Positions 26,171-35,399 of a stretch of DNA of 64,000 nucleotides are shown piece by piece. Position 1 is the stretch's first letter. Each line of letters begins with the position of its first letter. A model generated the notes under the pieces. That model was given only the letters and a program-made list of their open reading frames with translations. It was not told where the DNA came from and ran no database searches. This DNA comes from Pseudoclavibacter triregionum (lineage in GTDB: Bacteria; Actinomycetota; Actinomycetes; Actinomycetales; Microbacteriaceae). The position numbers were made by a program, and so were the translations under genes. Location: the NCBI GenBank assembly GCA_910822395.1, contig OU365335.1, positions 1,054,001-1,118,000 on the forward strand. The letters run 5' to 3'.

Positions 26171-26868
26171 CAGCCTCCTCCTAGCAGCGAGAACGGATCG
26201 TGTCCGGCTGGATCGAGCCCCGACGGGTTGTCGACGCGTACCCACTCATGTCGCACCGACCTCCAGGCGTAGTCGCGCCGGCGCGGATCGAAGGACACGG
26301 GGACGTCGTGGAGCCGCTCATCGGCGGCCTCGTCGAGTCGGGCATCTCGCGAGATCGCCAGCGATGCCGCCCGCGGCTGCCGCCGTCGATACCACTCGGC
26401 GGCGAGCCACGGCTCCGTGCGAAGCGCCTCCTCGAGGGAGGCCTCCTTCACTCCGCGTACGATCCGGCCGGATGCCGGGCACGATCGGCGACCGAGGTAG
26501 AGCGGGAAGGTGGGGCGACGGATCGCCTCGGCGAGCCCGTCGAGGAGCTCCCGTCCGCCCTCGAGGGCCACGAGGAACCTCGCGTCGGAGAGATAGGCCC
26601 GGTGGGAGAGCGGCTTCGACTCGCCGGTCCGCCAGTCGATGGCCGTCTGGAAATCGGTCTGGCTCACGCCGACCTGGTCCGCGCGGACGCCGAACCGGAG
26701 CTTCACGAGATCCTCGACGGGATCCGTACGCCGACGGCCCTCGGCGGCGGCGAGCAGGCCCACCACGCCGCTCTTCGTCGGCATCGGCTCGGTCGCCCGG
26801 CGCGTGAATCGGCTCTCGCTTCCCCACGCCTGCCACGGCGCGGCGAGCTCGAGCAGGAGGACCGGCAT
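26170..26868 (-). CDS. cas5e: Cascade subunit Cas5e
   Basis: Binds the 5' handle of the crRNA and caps the Cas7 backbone. The 232-residue protein starts MPVLLLELAAPWQAWGSESRF, continues with RATEPMPTKSGVVGLLAAA and has the SHRAYLSDARFLVALEG block, all typical of Cas5e (CasD). The ATG at 26868 overlaps the cas7e stop by one base; the upstream extension in this frame lies inside cas7e and is not used. Confidence 0.95.
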   Translation of the reverse strand: MPVLLLELAAPWQAWGSESRFTRRATEPMPTKSGVVGLLAAAEGRRRTDPVEDLVKLRFGVRADQVGVSQTDFQTAIDWRTGESKPLSHRAYLSDARFLVALEGGRELLDGLAEAIRRPTFPLYLGRRSCPASGRIVRGVKEASLEEALRTEPWLAAEWYRRRQPRAASLAISRDARLDEAADERLHDVPVSFDPRRRDYAWRSVRHEWVRVDNPSGLDPAGHDPFSLLGGG

Positions 26869-27995
26869 CAGTCCTCCTTGAGCTCGCGTGCGGCCTCGCC
26901 GAGGCGGGCGACGAGCCCCTCGAGGTCGACCCGCTCGGCGCCGGCCTCGAGCGCGCGGACGGCCTCGGGAGACACCGCCGGCTCGGCGAGCAGGCACCAG
27001 GCGGCATCGGGCGATGTGCCGTACGCGGCGTCCTCGCCGGCGGCGAAGGCGGCGAGACGGGCAACGGCCTCGCTCAGGATGCCGCGATCGCCGGCGATCG
27101 CGTCCTCGAACGCGCCGACGAGGTTCACTGGTTGGTCGCTGCGCCGCTGGACGAGCACCGCGCCGGGACGGGTTCGGTTCGCGAACGTGTTTCGCTTGCC
27201 AGTCGGCATGCTCGTGATGAACGCGCGGGCGAATGCCTCTACGGCCCTCGCCGCGGCCTCCGCGGAGCCCAGCGCCCGGACAAGCTCGACCACGTCGATC
27301 GTCGCGTAGCGGTACAGGGTCGCGGAGGTGAACTCGACCGTGCCGAGCATTCCGGCGCCCGCGCCGTCCTCGCCGGAGAGGTCGGCGTTGTCGTCCATCG
27401 CGGTGAAGAAGTCGAACTCGGTGACGGCCGGGTGGACGCTCAGCGCATGCGCCACCTGGCAGGCCGCGTCCACGTTGAGGTCAGGGGCCTCGGCGATCAT
27501 CCGGCCGAACAGCGCGACGTCGACCGAAGATTCGTCCGCGAACGCTTTCTTCACGTCCGCCTTGGCCACCGTCTCGCCACGGGCTCGACGGACTCCGAGC
27601 TCGGCGAGGCGCTCGATCTGGGCGCGGGAGAGGAAGAGCAGGTAACCGGATCGCGGTCCGTCGTCATGCTGCTTCGCCCTCGCGACCTTGATCTTGGCGT
27701 CGCCGAAGAGGTCGACGGAGAGCTGCTCGGCGGCCTCGGCGGACACCGTCGCGTCGAGCTGGGCGATGCGCTGGGCCACGCGGCTCGCGGCGATGAAGGT
27801 CCGCTCACCGAGCTCACTCTCGTCGAGTGTGCGCTTGAAGTCCTCCCGGACGGCCTTCTTCCATGCCTGGCTCGAGACTCTGGCGCGCGAGACGCCGCCG
27901 AACATCGCGGACTTCGGCGATCCGCTGTCGTCGCGGTTGATGCAGGACGGCGGCACCGTCTGCAGGACGTGGAAGTCGATGAACATCGTGGACAT
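26868..27995 (-). CDS. cas7e: Cascade backbone subunit Cas7e (Cse4/CasC)
   Basis: Six copies form the crRNA-binding backbone of Cascade. The 375-residue protein has the typical beginning FIDFHVLQTVPPSCINRDDSGSPK..GGVSRARVSSQAWKKAVR and the later RNTFANRTRPGAVLVQ block. The ATG at 27995 has a TGGAGCAG site; an internal ATG four codons later is an alternative. A 21-nt gap to cse2 is the widest in the operon. Confidence 0.96.
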   Translation of the reverse strand: MSTMFIDFHVLQTVPPSCINRDDSGSPKSAMFGGVSRARVSSQAWKKAVREDFKRTLDESELGERTFIAASRVAQRIAQLDATVSAEAAEQLSVDLFGDAKIKVARAKQHDDGPRSGYLLFLSRAQIERLAELGVRRARGETVAKADVKKAFADESSVDVALFGRMIAEAPDLNVDAACQVAHALSVHPAVTEFDFFTAMDDNADLSGEDGAGAGMLGTVEFTSATLYRYATIDVVELVRALGSAEAAARAVEAFARAFITSMPTGKRNTFANRTRPGAVLVQRRSDQPVNLVGAFEDAIAGDRGILSEAVARLAAFAAGEDAAYGTSPDAAWCLLAEPAVSPEAVRALEAGAERVDLEGLVARLGEAARELKED

Positions 27996-28016
27996 GGCTG
28001 CTCCAGGGGTCGGGTG

Positions 28017-28694
28017 CTAGGAGTGGTCGGTGTTGTGGGGCGTCGCGTCGGCGTCTGAGGCCGGCGCGGCGGCGGCCTGCCGGCGGTCGAGGGCGTCGCG
28101 GCTCCAGCGCAGGCGCACGCGGTCGCGTGCCGAGGGGAACTGGAGATCGTAGAGGTCGACGGCGAGCTGGCCGTAGTCGAGCGCGACGGCCTCCCCGCGA
28201 TCGCGATCAGCCCGGAGCAGCTGCACGACGCCGCGGAGATGGTGCGCGATCTCGGGCAGCTCCGTCGCCGTGAGGAGCGCCGCAAACCTCCGCATGATCG
28301 GCTTCTCCCGGCTCTCGGCGTCGTCCGGCCGCGCGAGAGCGCCGATAGCGCGACCGAGGCCGCGTCTCGCAACGTGGCTCGCGTGCCCGTCAGCCGACTG
28401 GTGGTGGACGGCGAAGAGGGTCAGCGCGAGATGGGCCGCGCGCTCGGCAGGGCTGGGGTCGTCCGACGTGCCGGTCAGCCTTTCCGGGGCTCCGGCGAAG
28501 ACGGCTGCGAAGGCGACGGGGTCGGAGCCGATCGGTGCCCCCGCGGCGCCTCTCAAGGCAGCGAGCTCCGCCCGAGCAGAGGCGACGTCCGCGGCGTACC
28601 GCTTCTGCAGCTCGGCCGCGCGACTTGCGACGTGTCGCCGAAGCGCTGCGCGGACCGACTCCGTCACCTCCGGCCTCGTGGGCTTCTCAGTCAT
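28017..28694 (-). CDS. cse2: Cascade small subunit Cse2 (CasB/Cas11e)
   Basis: Two copies line the inner face of Cascade and stabilise the R-loop. The 225-residue, mostly helical protein contains HHQSADGHASHVARRGLGRAIGAL, SREKPIMRRFAALLTATELPEIAHHLRGVVQLLR and DYGQLAVDLYDLQFP...VRLRWSRD, all clear Cse2 blocks. It overlaps the end of cse1 by 8 bp. The last about 20 residues are a non-conserved tail. Confidence 0.95.
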   Translation of the reverse strand: MTEKPTRPEVTESVRAALRRHVASRAAELQKRYAADVASARAELAALRGAAGAPIGSDPVAFAAVFAGAPERLTGTSDDPSPAERAAHLALTLFAVHHQSADGHASHVARRGLGRAIGALARPDDAESREKPIMRRFAALLTATELPEIAHHLRGVVQLLRADRDRGEAVALDYGQLAVDLYDLQFPSARDRVRLRWSRDALDRRQAAAAPASDADATPHNTDHS

Positions 28695-30354
28695 GGTTCT
28701 CCTGCTCCTCTCGCGGAAGGTCCCCCGCCGCCTGGCCAGGTGTGGGTAGGGCCTTGGCGAGGCTGAACTCGAAGCGACGGGATGCCGACCCCGCGCTCAC
28801 GATGCGCTCGCCGGCGAACCCCGAGACGCGTCGCCCGGCCCAGGCCGCGGGCGCGATGCCGGCCACCAGGCGGGCCGCGGCTCGTCTGGCCTCGGCACGG
28901 ACGGCTTCTGTCCAGTCGACGAGGGCCGAATCTCCGTCGACGCCGGGGACGAGCGTCGCGAGCCACGCCGGGAACGACTCGTCGAAGCGAGCGTGGAGCG
29001 CGGCGGCTGGCGCCTTCCCGGCGTCCTCCACGTTTCCGCCGGCGGCGACGGCGAGGTCCTCGGCGAGGGCCGCGACAGCTCTGGTGGCGGCCTCGGCCCG
29101 CACGACGCCTTCCTGGGCCACTGCCCGGAGACCGGCTCCGCTCGCCGTCTCGAGCGCCGCGGCGAAGCGGAGACGGTCGAGGGCGAGATCCGTGAAGCTC
29201 GACATCTGGGCTCCGTATGACATGGAGACGACAGCCACCTGGAGGATGGTGCCGCCGGAGAGCGCCCCCTCACGGGCCAGACGGGCGCTCCATTCGAGTA
29301 CCCCGGCCGGCACCGCCTTGGCGACGAGGCCGTCCTTCGACCGCACCTGCTCGGGGGTGCCGCCGGGGAGCATCGTGGCGAGCCCCCGCCACGCGGCGTG
29401 GTCGGCCTCGAGGGTCCGGGGCATGTAGCGGACGGCCTTCGCCTTGTCCGACTGCGCCTTGCTGTACCGCCACTCGGTCATGAGCTCGTGCTGGAGCTGG
29501 GTGGTGTAGGGCACCGGGTCGCCGTTCGCGATGAGGACCCCGGTGACGGCGTCGTCCTCGGCGTGCAGCCGGATCCGGCGCTGCGGCCACGTGAGGAGGC
29601 CGAGCTGCCCGAAGGGGCCGCGCTCGGCTTCAGTCCGCTCGCGCGCGTCGAGAGGGGGCTCCTCCCAGATGGGCACGTCGCTCCGCATGCGCGGCTGGCG
29701 GTCGAGGACGAGGTTGAGTAGCAGCGTGTCCTTGAGCGTGCGTCCCTCGATCCAAGTGCCGCCGAGCCACCCGCACCATCCCACGCCGAGCGGGTAACCC
29801 TTGCCGCCCTTGACGCGCGGGTCGCCCAGCGCTCCCGACTTGATGCCGGAGAAGTCGTAGGCCTGGCAATGGACCAGCCATCGTGCGGCTTCGGAGAAGC
29901 TCAGAGAATGGAGCTCGCTCGCCATCGTGAACAGCGCTCCGTCGGTGTCCACGTCCGGGACGAGCAGGGCCGGCGCCTTCCATTCGCCCTTGGCGGTCCG
30001 AAGATCCGCGACCTGGAAGAACGGTGCCGCGGCGTCGAAGAGGTCGAAGCGATCGCGCCAACGGTCGAGGTAGCCCCGGATGGGCTCGGGGGGCAGAGAA
30101 GGCGCGCGGTCAAGGTCGATCCACCGCTCCACGGGGTCGGGGCTCGGCACCGGGTCGAGGGCGCGGTAGAGGATCGCCAGCAGGAGGCGCAGGATGGCGA
30201 AGTCCTGGGTGGGCAGCTCGCCCGAGAGCGCCCTGAGCTCATGGGCTCGCTCGAAGAGCTCGAGGAGCCCTACGACCTCCTCTCGGCCGTCGAGGGTCAT
30301 TGTCCTGATCCATGGCTCGTCGACGAGCTGGAAGGACACGAGCGCATCGGTCAC
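28687..30354 (-). CDS. cse1: Cascade large subunit Cse1 (CasA/Cas8e)
   Basis: Recognises the PAM and recruits Cas3. The 555-residue protein opens SFQLVDEPWIRTMTLDG and has GELPTQDFAILRLLLAILYRA, FQVADLRTAK and the GYPLGVGWCGWLGGTWIEGRTLKDTLLLNLV region, all characteristic of Cse1, with a helical bundle at the C-terminus. The start is GTG at 30354, giving a 4-nt overlap with the cas3 stop; an ATG at 30347 does not lie in this frame. Confidence 0.95.
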   Translation of the reverse strand: MTDALVSFQLVDEPWIRTMTLDGREEVVGLLELFERAHELRALSGELPTQDFAILRLLLAILYRALDPVPSPDPVERWIDLDRAPSLPPEPIRGYLDRWRDRFDLFDAAAPFFQVADLRTAKGEWKAPALLVPDVDTDGALFTMASELHSLSFSEAARWLVHCQAYDFSGIKSGALGDPRVKGGKGYPLGVGWCGWLGGTWIEGRTLKDTLLLNLVLDRQPRMRSDVPIWEEPPLDARERTEAERGPFGQLGLLTWPQRRIRLHAEDDAVTGVLIANGDPVPYTTQLQHELMTEWRYSKAQSDKAKAVRYMPRTLEADHAAWRGLATMLPGGTPEQVRSKDGLVAKAVPAGVLEWSARLAREGALSGGTILQVAVVSMSYGAQMSSFTDLALDRLRFAAALETASGAGLRAVAQEGVVRAEAATRAVAALAEDLAVAAGGNVEDAGKAPAAALHARFDESFPAWLATLVPGVDGDSALVDWTEAVRAEARRAAARLVAGIAPAAWAGRRVSGFAGERIVSAGSASRRFEFSLAKALPTPGQAAGDLPREEQENHD

Positions 30355-33227
30355 GTCAGGTCCTCTTCTCGGGCCCAGGAGAGCCCGCGGTCTCGGTCGT
30401 AGCTGAATCTGATCCTGCCGACAGCCACGGACATTTCCTCATCGAACACGAGCGGCAGCTCGCCGCGCAGCCACCGAGACTCCTGCCAGGCCGCCGTCCC
30501 CTCCGACTCGAGCCGTTCGATGAGCGCGTCGATGCCGCCTCCAGCGCGCCGGATCGCGGCCTCCGGGAGCGCCACTCCGCAGCGGGCGACGGCGCGGGCG
30601 AGGTCGTCCTCGATCCACGCCTCGTCGAGCAGGCGCCCGGCGAAGGGCTCCTCGAGCCATGGGAGCGAGCGCAGCCTTCCGCCGACGCGCTGGACTGCGA
30701 TGACCGGGAGCGTCTCTCCGGCGTCGCGAACCTGGGCCTGGCCGCGGGCCTCGTCGCTCGCCTCGCCGAGATTCCCCCGCGTGAGGTCCGTGATCTGCGC
30801 GCGGCCTGGCGCCGGTATAGCGAAGACGCCGGAGCGTTCCCGCTGCGACGCGGCTTCCAAGCGAGCCTCGGTGTCGGCGGCCGACCACGCATCTCGCCAT
30901 CCCGCCGGCGGCTCGGCATCCGGCGCGTAGGCGTCCCGGACGAGGCCGGCGATGTCGCCGGGCGACGAAATTCGGCCGCCGCCGTGCAGGAGCGCCCGGC
31001 GCAGGACGGACGCGCTCCGAAGCAGAGCGCTCGCGCCGTAGACGGCCTTCGACGCGCCTTCGAGCACGGGCGCGCTCCTCTCGTCGAGCAGACCCTCGAC
31101 TCCGGTCAGGAGCATGCGCGCCTGGGCCAAGCGAGCCGGACGGGCGCCCTCGGGGCGGGTGTGCCGATGCAGACGTCCGGCGCGCTGGAGGAGCAGGTCG
31201 ATGGGGGCGAGATCGCTCACGAGGAGGTCGAAGTCGAGGTCGAGGGACTGCTCGATGACCTGGGTCGCGACGACGATGAGGCGTCGGGGACGACACCCCG
31301 ACGGGCCCAGTGAGGCGACGATCCGGCGCTCGCGTTCGCGGCGATCGACGTCGAGGAAGCGCGAGTGGAGGAGCGTGACCTCCCCCGGGCCGAAGGTCGC
31401 GATGAGCGCCGAATACGTGCTCTGCGCACGCCCGACGATATTTCGGACCACCGCGATGCATCCCCCGTCTTGAGCCTCTTCGCGGATGCGCCGGAGCAGT
31501 ACCTCATCGTCCTCGCCGAGCAGTTCGAGCCGGACCTCGCTCGTCCGGGACGAGGGCGCGCACACGATGGCTCGGGCTCCGTCGGCGGTGGACGCCGTGA
31601 TGATGGGATATCCCGTGTGTGCGGCTTCGGCGGACAGCGCCGGGCTCGGGGGCTCGTCGTCGAAGAGGACATCCCCACCGGAGGCCCGGGCCCCGCGCTC
31701 GTACGCCGCGAGGAGCTCCAGACGCCTCGCGGGCGGGAGGGTCGCCGACAGGCCGACGACGCACACGCCGGCCGCTCCGAGCCATTCGAGCGCCCGGCAG
31801 AGGAATGTCAGCATGTAGGTATCTGCGGCGTGGATCTCGTCGATGACGATGATCTTGTCCATCGCCCCGAGATGCCGCAGCGAGAGATGCCTGGAACGCA
31901 GGGCTGTGAACAGCAGCTGGTCGATCGTGCCGACCGAGAAGTCCGCGAGCGCGGACGTCTTCCGCCCTCGCATCCACCAGTGGGCGACCGCGGCGCGGCG
32001 GGCCGCGGCCTCGGCGCCGTCGACGTCGTAGACGGGAGCGAGTTCGGACACGGCTGCGGACAGCCCTTCGTACTCGTCGTTGAACTGGGCTTTCCCGTGG
32101 CTGAGAACGGCTGCGGCGGGCTTGCCGGCCCCGAGCGCGCGATCGAGCCAGTCGAGGACGCGGGAGAACATAGCGTCCGAGGTCGCCCGCGTTGGGAGCG
32201 CGACCATCGTCCCGGACGCGCCGAACCGCGCTGCGAGGACCTCGGCGGCCGCAAGGGCGGCCTCCGTCTTGCCCTCTCCGGTGGGCGCCTCGAGCAGGAG
32301 GAAGCCTGGGGCTGGGAGCTCTCGAGCCGCGGTGACGAGAGCGAGCTGCGACGGCCTCGGGGAGGCCTCCGGCGGGAGAGAGAAGCGCTCGCGAATGAGC
32401 GCCTCGGCGTCCTCATCCGGCTCAGGCCGCCATGGCGCAGGAAGGCGCAGACGCGCGAGGCCTCGCTCGGCCCGTCCCGGCGCCTCCGGCCGGTGGTGAA
32501 CGGGGAGCAGGTCGGCGTTCGAGGCGATCCAATCGCACACGATGATGAAGCCGGTGAGGAGACTCCAGGCGGGGGCATCGAGGCGCGCGCTGCCGAGGAT
32601 TCGGAAGGCGTCGGCCCCGAGTCCCGCCGCCTCGGCCGCCCGGTCGAGGAGTTCCACGCGCGCGGCCCGCCACTCGGGCGCTTCCTCGCGCAGTGCTTCC
32701 AGCTCCCCGCCCGTCGGGCGCAGCTCCGCGTGGGTCGGGTAGACGCCGTGGTGGCCGCCGATGACGCAGGCCAGCCTCGTCGCGGCGCCCGCGCGCACGC
32801 CGCGGTCCGCGAGCCATGCCTCCGTCGCGAGCTGCCCGACGATGCCGTGTGGCGCTGCGCGCTGGGCCGAGGCCGACATCGCGTGGAATGAGAAGCCGGC
32901 CGCCTCGGCCCGCGCCCGGAGGCGGGGGACCTTGCCCGCGAAGGCGACAGAGGCCTTCCCGACGTCGTGCGCGCCGGCCAGCCAGACCGAGAGGCGGCGA
33001 GCGAGCGTCTCGTCGCCGACGAGCCGGCCGAGGCGAGCTCGCTGCCCCGGGGAGAGCCTGCTCTCCCAGAGGAGGTCGGCGACACCCGCGGTGTCGTCGA
33101 GGTGCCGCCAGAGCGGCATCCAGATCTCGCCGTCCTCGAGCGACTTCGCCCAGAGCTCGGCGCATGGTCCGGTCGGGGGCGCGACGTGCCGGAGCACCGC
33201 GCGAGTGATATCCGCCGACATGGCCAT
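30351..33227 (-). CDS. cas3: CRISPR-associated nuclease-helicase Cas3
   Basis: Unwinds and degrades the target after Cascade binding. The 958-residue protein has an N-terminal HD nuclease (His42, His87-Asp88 in GAHDVGK, HH159-160, Asp232 in CDWIASN), then an SF2 helicase with Walker A APTGEGKT (314-321), DEIH box (463-466), SAT (494-496) and QRAGRLHRH, and a C-terminal domain. All catalytic motifs look intact. It is the first gene of the operon; the ATG at 33227 is favoured by a GGAGAT site, with a second ATG two codons later. Confidence 0.96.
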   Translation of the reverse strand: MAMSADITRAVLRHVAPPTGPCAELWAKSLEDGEIWMPLWRHLDDTAGVADLLWESRLSPGQRARLGRLVGDETLARRLSVWLAGAHDVGKASVAFAGKVPRLRARAEAAGFSFHAMSASAQRAAPHGIVGQLATEAWLADRGVRAGAATRLACVIGGHHGVYPTHAELRPTGGELEALREEAPEWRAARVELLDRAAEAAGLGADAFRILGSARLDAPAWSLLTGFIIVCDWIASNADLLPVHHRPEAPGRAERGLARLRLPAPWRPEPDEDAEALIRERFSLPPEASPRPSQLALVTAARELPAPGFLLLEAPTGEGKTEAALAAAEVLAARFGASGTMVALPTRATSDAMFSRVLDWLDRALGAGKPAAAVLSHGKAQFNDEYEGLSAAVSELAPVYDVDGAEAAARRAAVAHWWMRGRKTSALADFSVGTIDQLLFTALRSRHLSLRHLGAMDKIIVIDEIHAADTYMLTFLCRALEWLGAAGVCVVGLSATLPPARRLELLAAYERGARASGGDVLFDDEPPSPALSAEAAHTGYPIITASTADGARAIVCAPSSRTSEVRLELLGEDDEVLLRRIREEAQDGGCIAVVRNIVGRAQSTYSALIATFGPGEVTLLHSRFLDVDRRERERRIVASLGPSGCRPRRLIVVATQVIEQSLDLDFDLLVSDLAPIDLLLQRAGRLHRHTRPEGARPARLAQARMLLTGVEGLLDERSAPVLEGASKAVYGASALLRSASVLRRALLHGGGRISSPGDIAGLVRDAYAPDAEPPAGWRDAWSAADTEARLEAASQRERSGVFAIPAPGRAQITDLTRGNLGEASDEARGQAQVRDAGETLPVIAVQRVGGRLRSLPWLEEPFAGRLLDEAWIEDDLARAVARCGVALPEAAIRRAGGGIDALIERLESEGTAAWQESRWLRGELPLVFDEEMSVAVGRIRFSYDRDRGLSWAREEDLT

Positions 33228-33259
33228 CTCCGTCGATCGAGCCGATGTGAATCGCCTTC

Positions 33260-33265
33260 AGCATA
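33260..33265 (-). promoter_or_regulatory. candidate -10 box for the cas operon
   Basis: TATGCT on the minus strand lies about 33 nt upstream of the cas3 ATG and would give a short leader that includes its GGAGAT site. No -35 box is obvious, so this is tentative. Confidence 0.4.
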
Positions 33266-33353
33266 GGGCCGCGGCGCCGTCGCGCGTCGTTTCGTGCGCC
33301 CCGGCGCCATCCGGCGCGCCGTGGGAATATCTCCTGTCGGCCCGCGTTGCAGG

Positions 33354-33371
33354 TCTATGACTTCGCATAGA
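33354..33371. promoter_or_regulatory. inverted repeat TCTATG-N6-CATAGA, possible operator
   Basis: A perfect 6-bp inverted repeat around ACTTCG lies in the 233-bp region between the divergent cas operon and the flavin monooxygenase gene. Its size suits a dimeric regulator, but no regulator gene is nearby. It is 90 bp from the monooxygenase start and 127 bp from cas3. Confidence 0.45.
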
Positions 33372-33460
33372 TCATCGTCCGAACCGCGGACGGCGGCGGG
33401 GTCGGGCTCCGCACCCCGCCAGCAGCCGGAGCCCGCATTGATCGTCCGGGAGGACCCCCC

Positions 33461-34669
33461 ATGCAGTTCGGCATCATGAGCGTCGGCGACGTGACCCGCG
33501 ACCCGACGACCGGCCGCACCCCCAGCGAGCACGAGCGCCTCATGGCGATCATGGCCATCGCCCAGAAGGCCGAGGAGGTCGGCCTCGACGTCTTCGCGAC
33601 CGGCGAGCACCACAACCCGCCCTTCGTGCCCTCGAGCCCGACGACGATGCTCGGCTTCCTCGCCGCGAAGACCGAGCGCCTCACGCTCTCCACCTCGACG
33701 ACGCTCATCACGACGAACGACCCCGTGAAGCTCGCCGAGGACTACGCGATGCTCCAGCACCTCTCCGGCGGCCGCATGGACCTCATGCTCGGCCGCGGCA
33801 ACACGGGCCCCGTCTACCCGTGGTTCGGCTACGACATCCGCAAGGGCGTCTCGCTCGCCATCGAGCACTACCACCTGCTGCGCCGCCTCTGGCGCGAGGA
33901 GATCGTGAACTGGGAGGGCGAGTTCCGCACCCCGCTGCGCGGCTACACCTCGACGCCCGCGCCGCTCGACGGCGTGCCTCCGTTCGTCTGGCACGGCTCG
34001 ATCCGCACCCCCGAGATCGCCGAGCAGGCCGCGTACTACGGCGACGGCTTCTTCCACAACAACATCTTCTGGAACAAGGAGCACACCCAGCAGATGGTGC
34101 GGCTCTACCGCGAGCGCTTCGAGCACTACGGCCACGGCGCCGCGGAGCAGGCGATCGTGGGCCTCGGCGGCCAGGTCTTCATGGCCGAGACCGAGGCCGA
34201 GGCGAAGCGCCGCTTCCGCCCGTACTTCGACGAGGCCCCGGTCTACGGCCACGGCCCGTCGCTCGAGGACTTCGCGCGCTCGACGCCGCTCACCGTCGGC
34301 ACGCCCGAGCAGGTCATCGAGCGCACCCTCGGCTTCGCCGACTACGCGGGCGACTACCAGCGCCAGCTCTTCCTCATGGACCACGCCGGCCTGCCGCTCG
34401 ACGTCGTCCTCGAGCAGATCGAGATCCTCGGCCGCGAGGTCGTGCCGGCGCTGCGCCGCGAGTTCGAGGCCCGCCGCCCCGCGCACGTCCCGAGCGACCC
34501 GCCCACGCACGCCTCGATGCTCGCCCAGGGCCCGGACGCCCCGTTCCACCGCGTCGAGCCCGCCCGCCCGGCCGCCGAGGAGGCCGCCGAGCGCGCCGCC
34601 GAGGCGGAGCTGCTCGAGCGCCCCGAGCGGGTGCGCATCCCCGCCTCCGCCTTCGCCGACGAGGCCTAG
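33461..34669 (+). CDS. LLM-class flavin-dependent monooxygenase (CE1758 type)
   Basis: A 402-residue bacterial-luciferase-like TIM-barrel enzyme that uses reduced flavin and oxygen. Family blocks include MQFGIMSVGDVTRDP, EEVGLDVFATGEHHNPPFVPSSP, LSGGRMDLMLGRGNTGPVYPWFGYD and WHGSIRTPEIAEQAAYYGDGFFHNN. It resembles the CE1758 family, which occurs with a CE1759-type FMN reductase, as here. The C-terminal about 60 residues are a Pro/Ala/Glu-rich tail. The ATG follows GGGAGGACC. The substrate is unknown. Confidence 0.87.
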   Translation: MQFGIMSVGDVTRDPTTGRTPSEHERLMAIMAIAQKAEEVGLDVFATGEHHNPPFVPSSPTTMLGFLAAKTERLTLSTSTTLITTNDPVKLAEDYAMLQHLSGGRMDLMLGRGNTGPVYPWFGYDIRKGVSLAIEHYHLLRRLWREEIVNWEGEFRTPLRGYTSTPAPLDGVPPFVWHGSIRTPEIAEQAAYYGDGFFHNNIFWNKEHTQQMVRLYRERFEHYGHGAAEQAIVGLGGQVFMAETEAEAKRRFRPYFDEAPVYGHGPSLEDFARSTPLTVGTPEQVIERTLGFADYAGDYQRQLFLMDHAGLPLDVVLEQIEILGREVVPALRREFEARRPAHVPSDPPTHASMLAQGPDAPFHRVEPARPAAEEAAERAAEAELLERPERVRIPASAFADEA

Positions 34670-34715
34670 CGGGCCCGCCCGCCGTCCCCGTCCGCTCGAT
34701 CCCCACAGGAGCACC

Positions 34716-35399
34716 ATGTCCCGCCTCATCGTCGTCGTCTCCGCCGGACTCGGCGTCCCCTCCTCGACCCGCAATCTCGCCGACCAGCTCGCCGACGCGA
34801 CCCAGGCCCAGGTGACCTCGCGCGGCGAGGCCGCCGAGATCCGACACATCGCGCTGCGCGACCTCACGCTCGACCTCGCGCAGGCGATGGCGGGCGGCGG
34901 CCTCTCGAGCCCCGCGCTCACCGAGGCGAAGGAGCTCGTCGCCGCGGCCGACGGCCTCATCGCGGTCTCGCCCGTGTTCTCGGCCAGCTACTCGGGCCTG
35001 TTCAAGATGTTCTGGGATGCCGTCGACCCCGGCTCCATCGAGGGCACGCCCGTCCTCCTCGCCGCGACCGCGGGCACGCCCCGCCACTCGCTCATGATCG
35101 AGCACGCCATGCGCCCGCTCTTCGCGTACCTCCGCGCCGTGACCGTCCCGACCGGCGTCTTCGCCGCGACGGACGACTTCGGCGCGGGGGAGGGCGGCCG
35201 CGATCTCCAGGATCGCGTGCGCCGCGCCGCCTCGCAGCTCGCGACGCTCCTCCTCGCCGACGAGTCGGCGGTCGCGGGCTTCGCCGAGCGCGACGAGGAC
35301 CGCCTCGCGAAGCGCGCGAGCCGCGCCGGCACCTCGATCTCCACGGGCGAGACCGGCTTCCAGAGCCTGCTCCGCAGGCACGGCGGGCACGGGGCGTAG
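34716..35399 (+). CDS. NAD(P)H-dependent FMN reductase (CE1759 type)
   Basis: A 227-residue flavodoxin-fold reductase that should supply reduced FMN to the monooxygenase encoded 46 nt upstream. The SAGLGVPSSTRNLADQLA phosphate-binding loop and the SPVFSASYSGLFKMFWDAVDPGS segment are family marks. A CACAGGAGCACC site precedes the ATG. The stop lies only a few bases from the conserved N-terminal motif of the truncated dehydrogenase that follows, suggesting DNA was lost at this junction. Confidence 0.87.
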   Translation: MSRLIVVVSAGLGVPSSTRNLADQLADATQAQVTSRGEAAEIRHIALRDLTLDLAQAMAGGGLSSPALTEAKELVAAADGLIAVSPVFSASYSGLFKMFWDAVDPGSIEGTPVLLAATAGTPRHSLMIEHAMRPLFAYLRAVTVPTGVFAATDDFGAGEGGRDLQDRVRRAASQLATLLLADESAVAGFAERDEDRLAKRASRAGTSISTGETGFQSLLRRHGGHGA

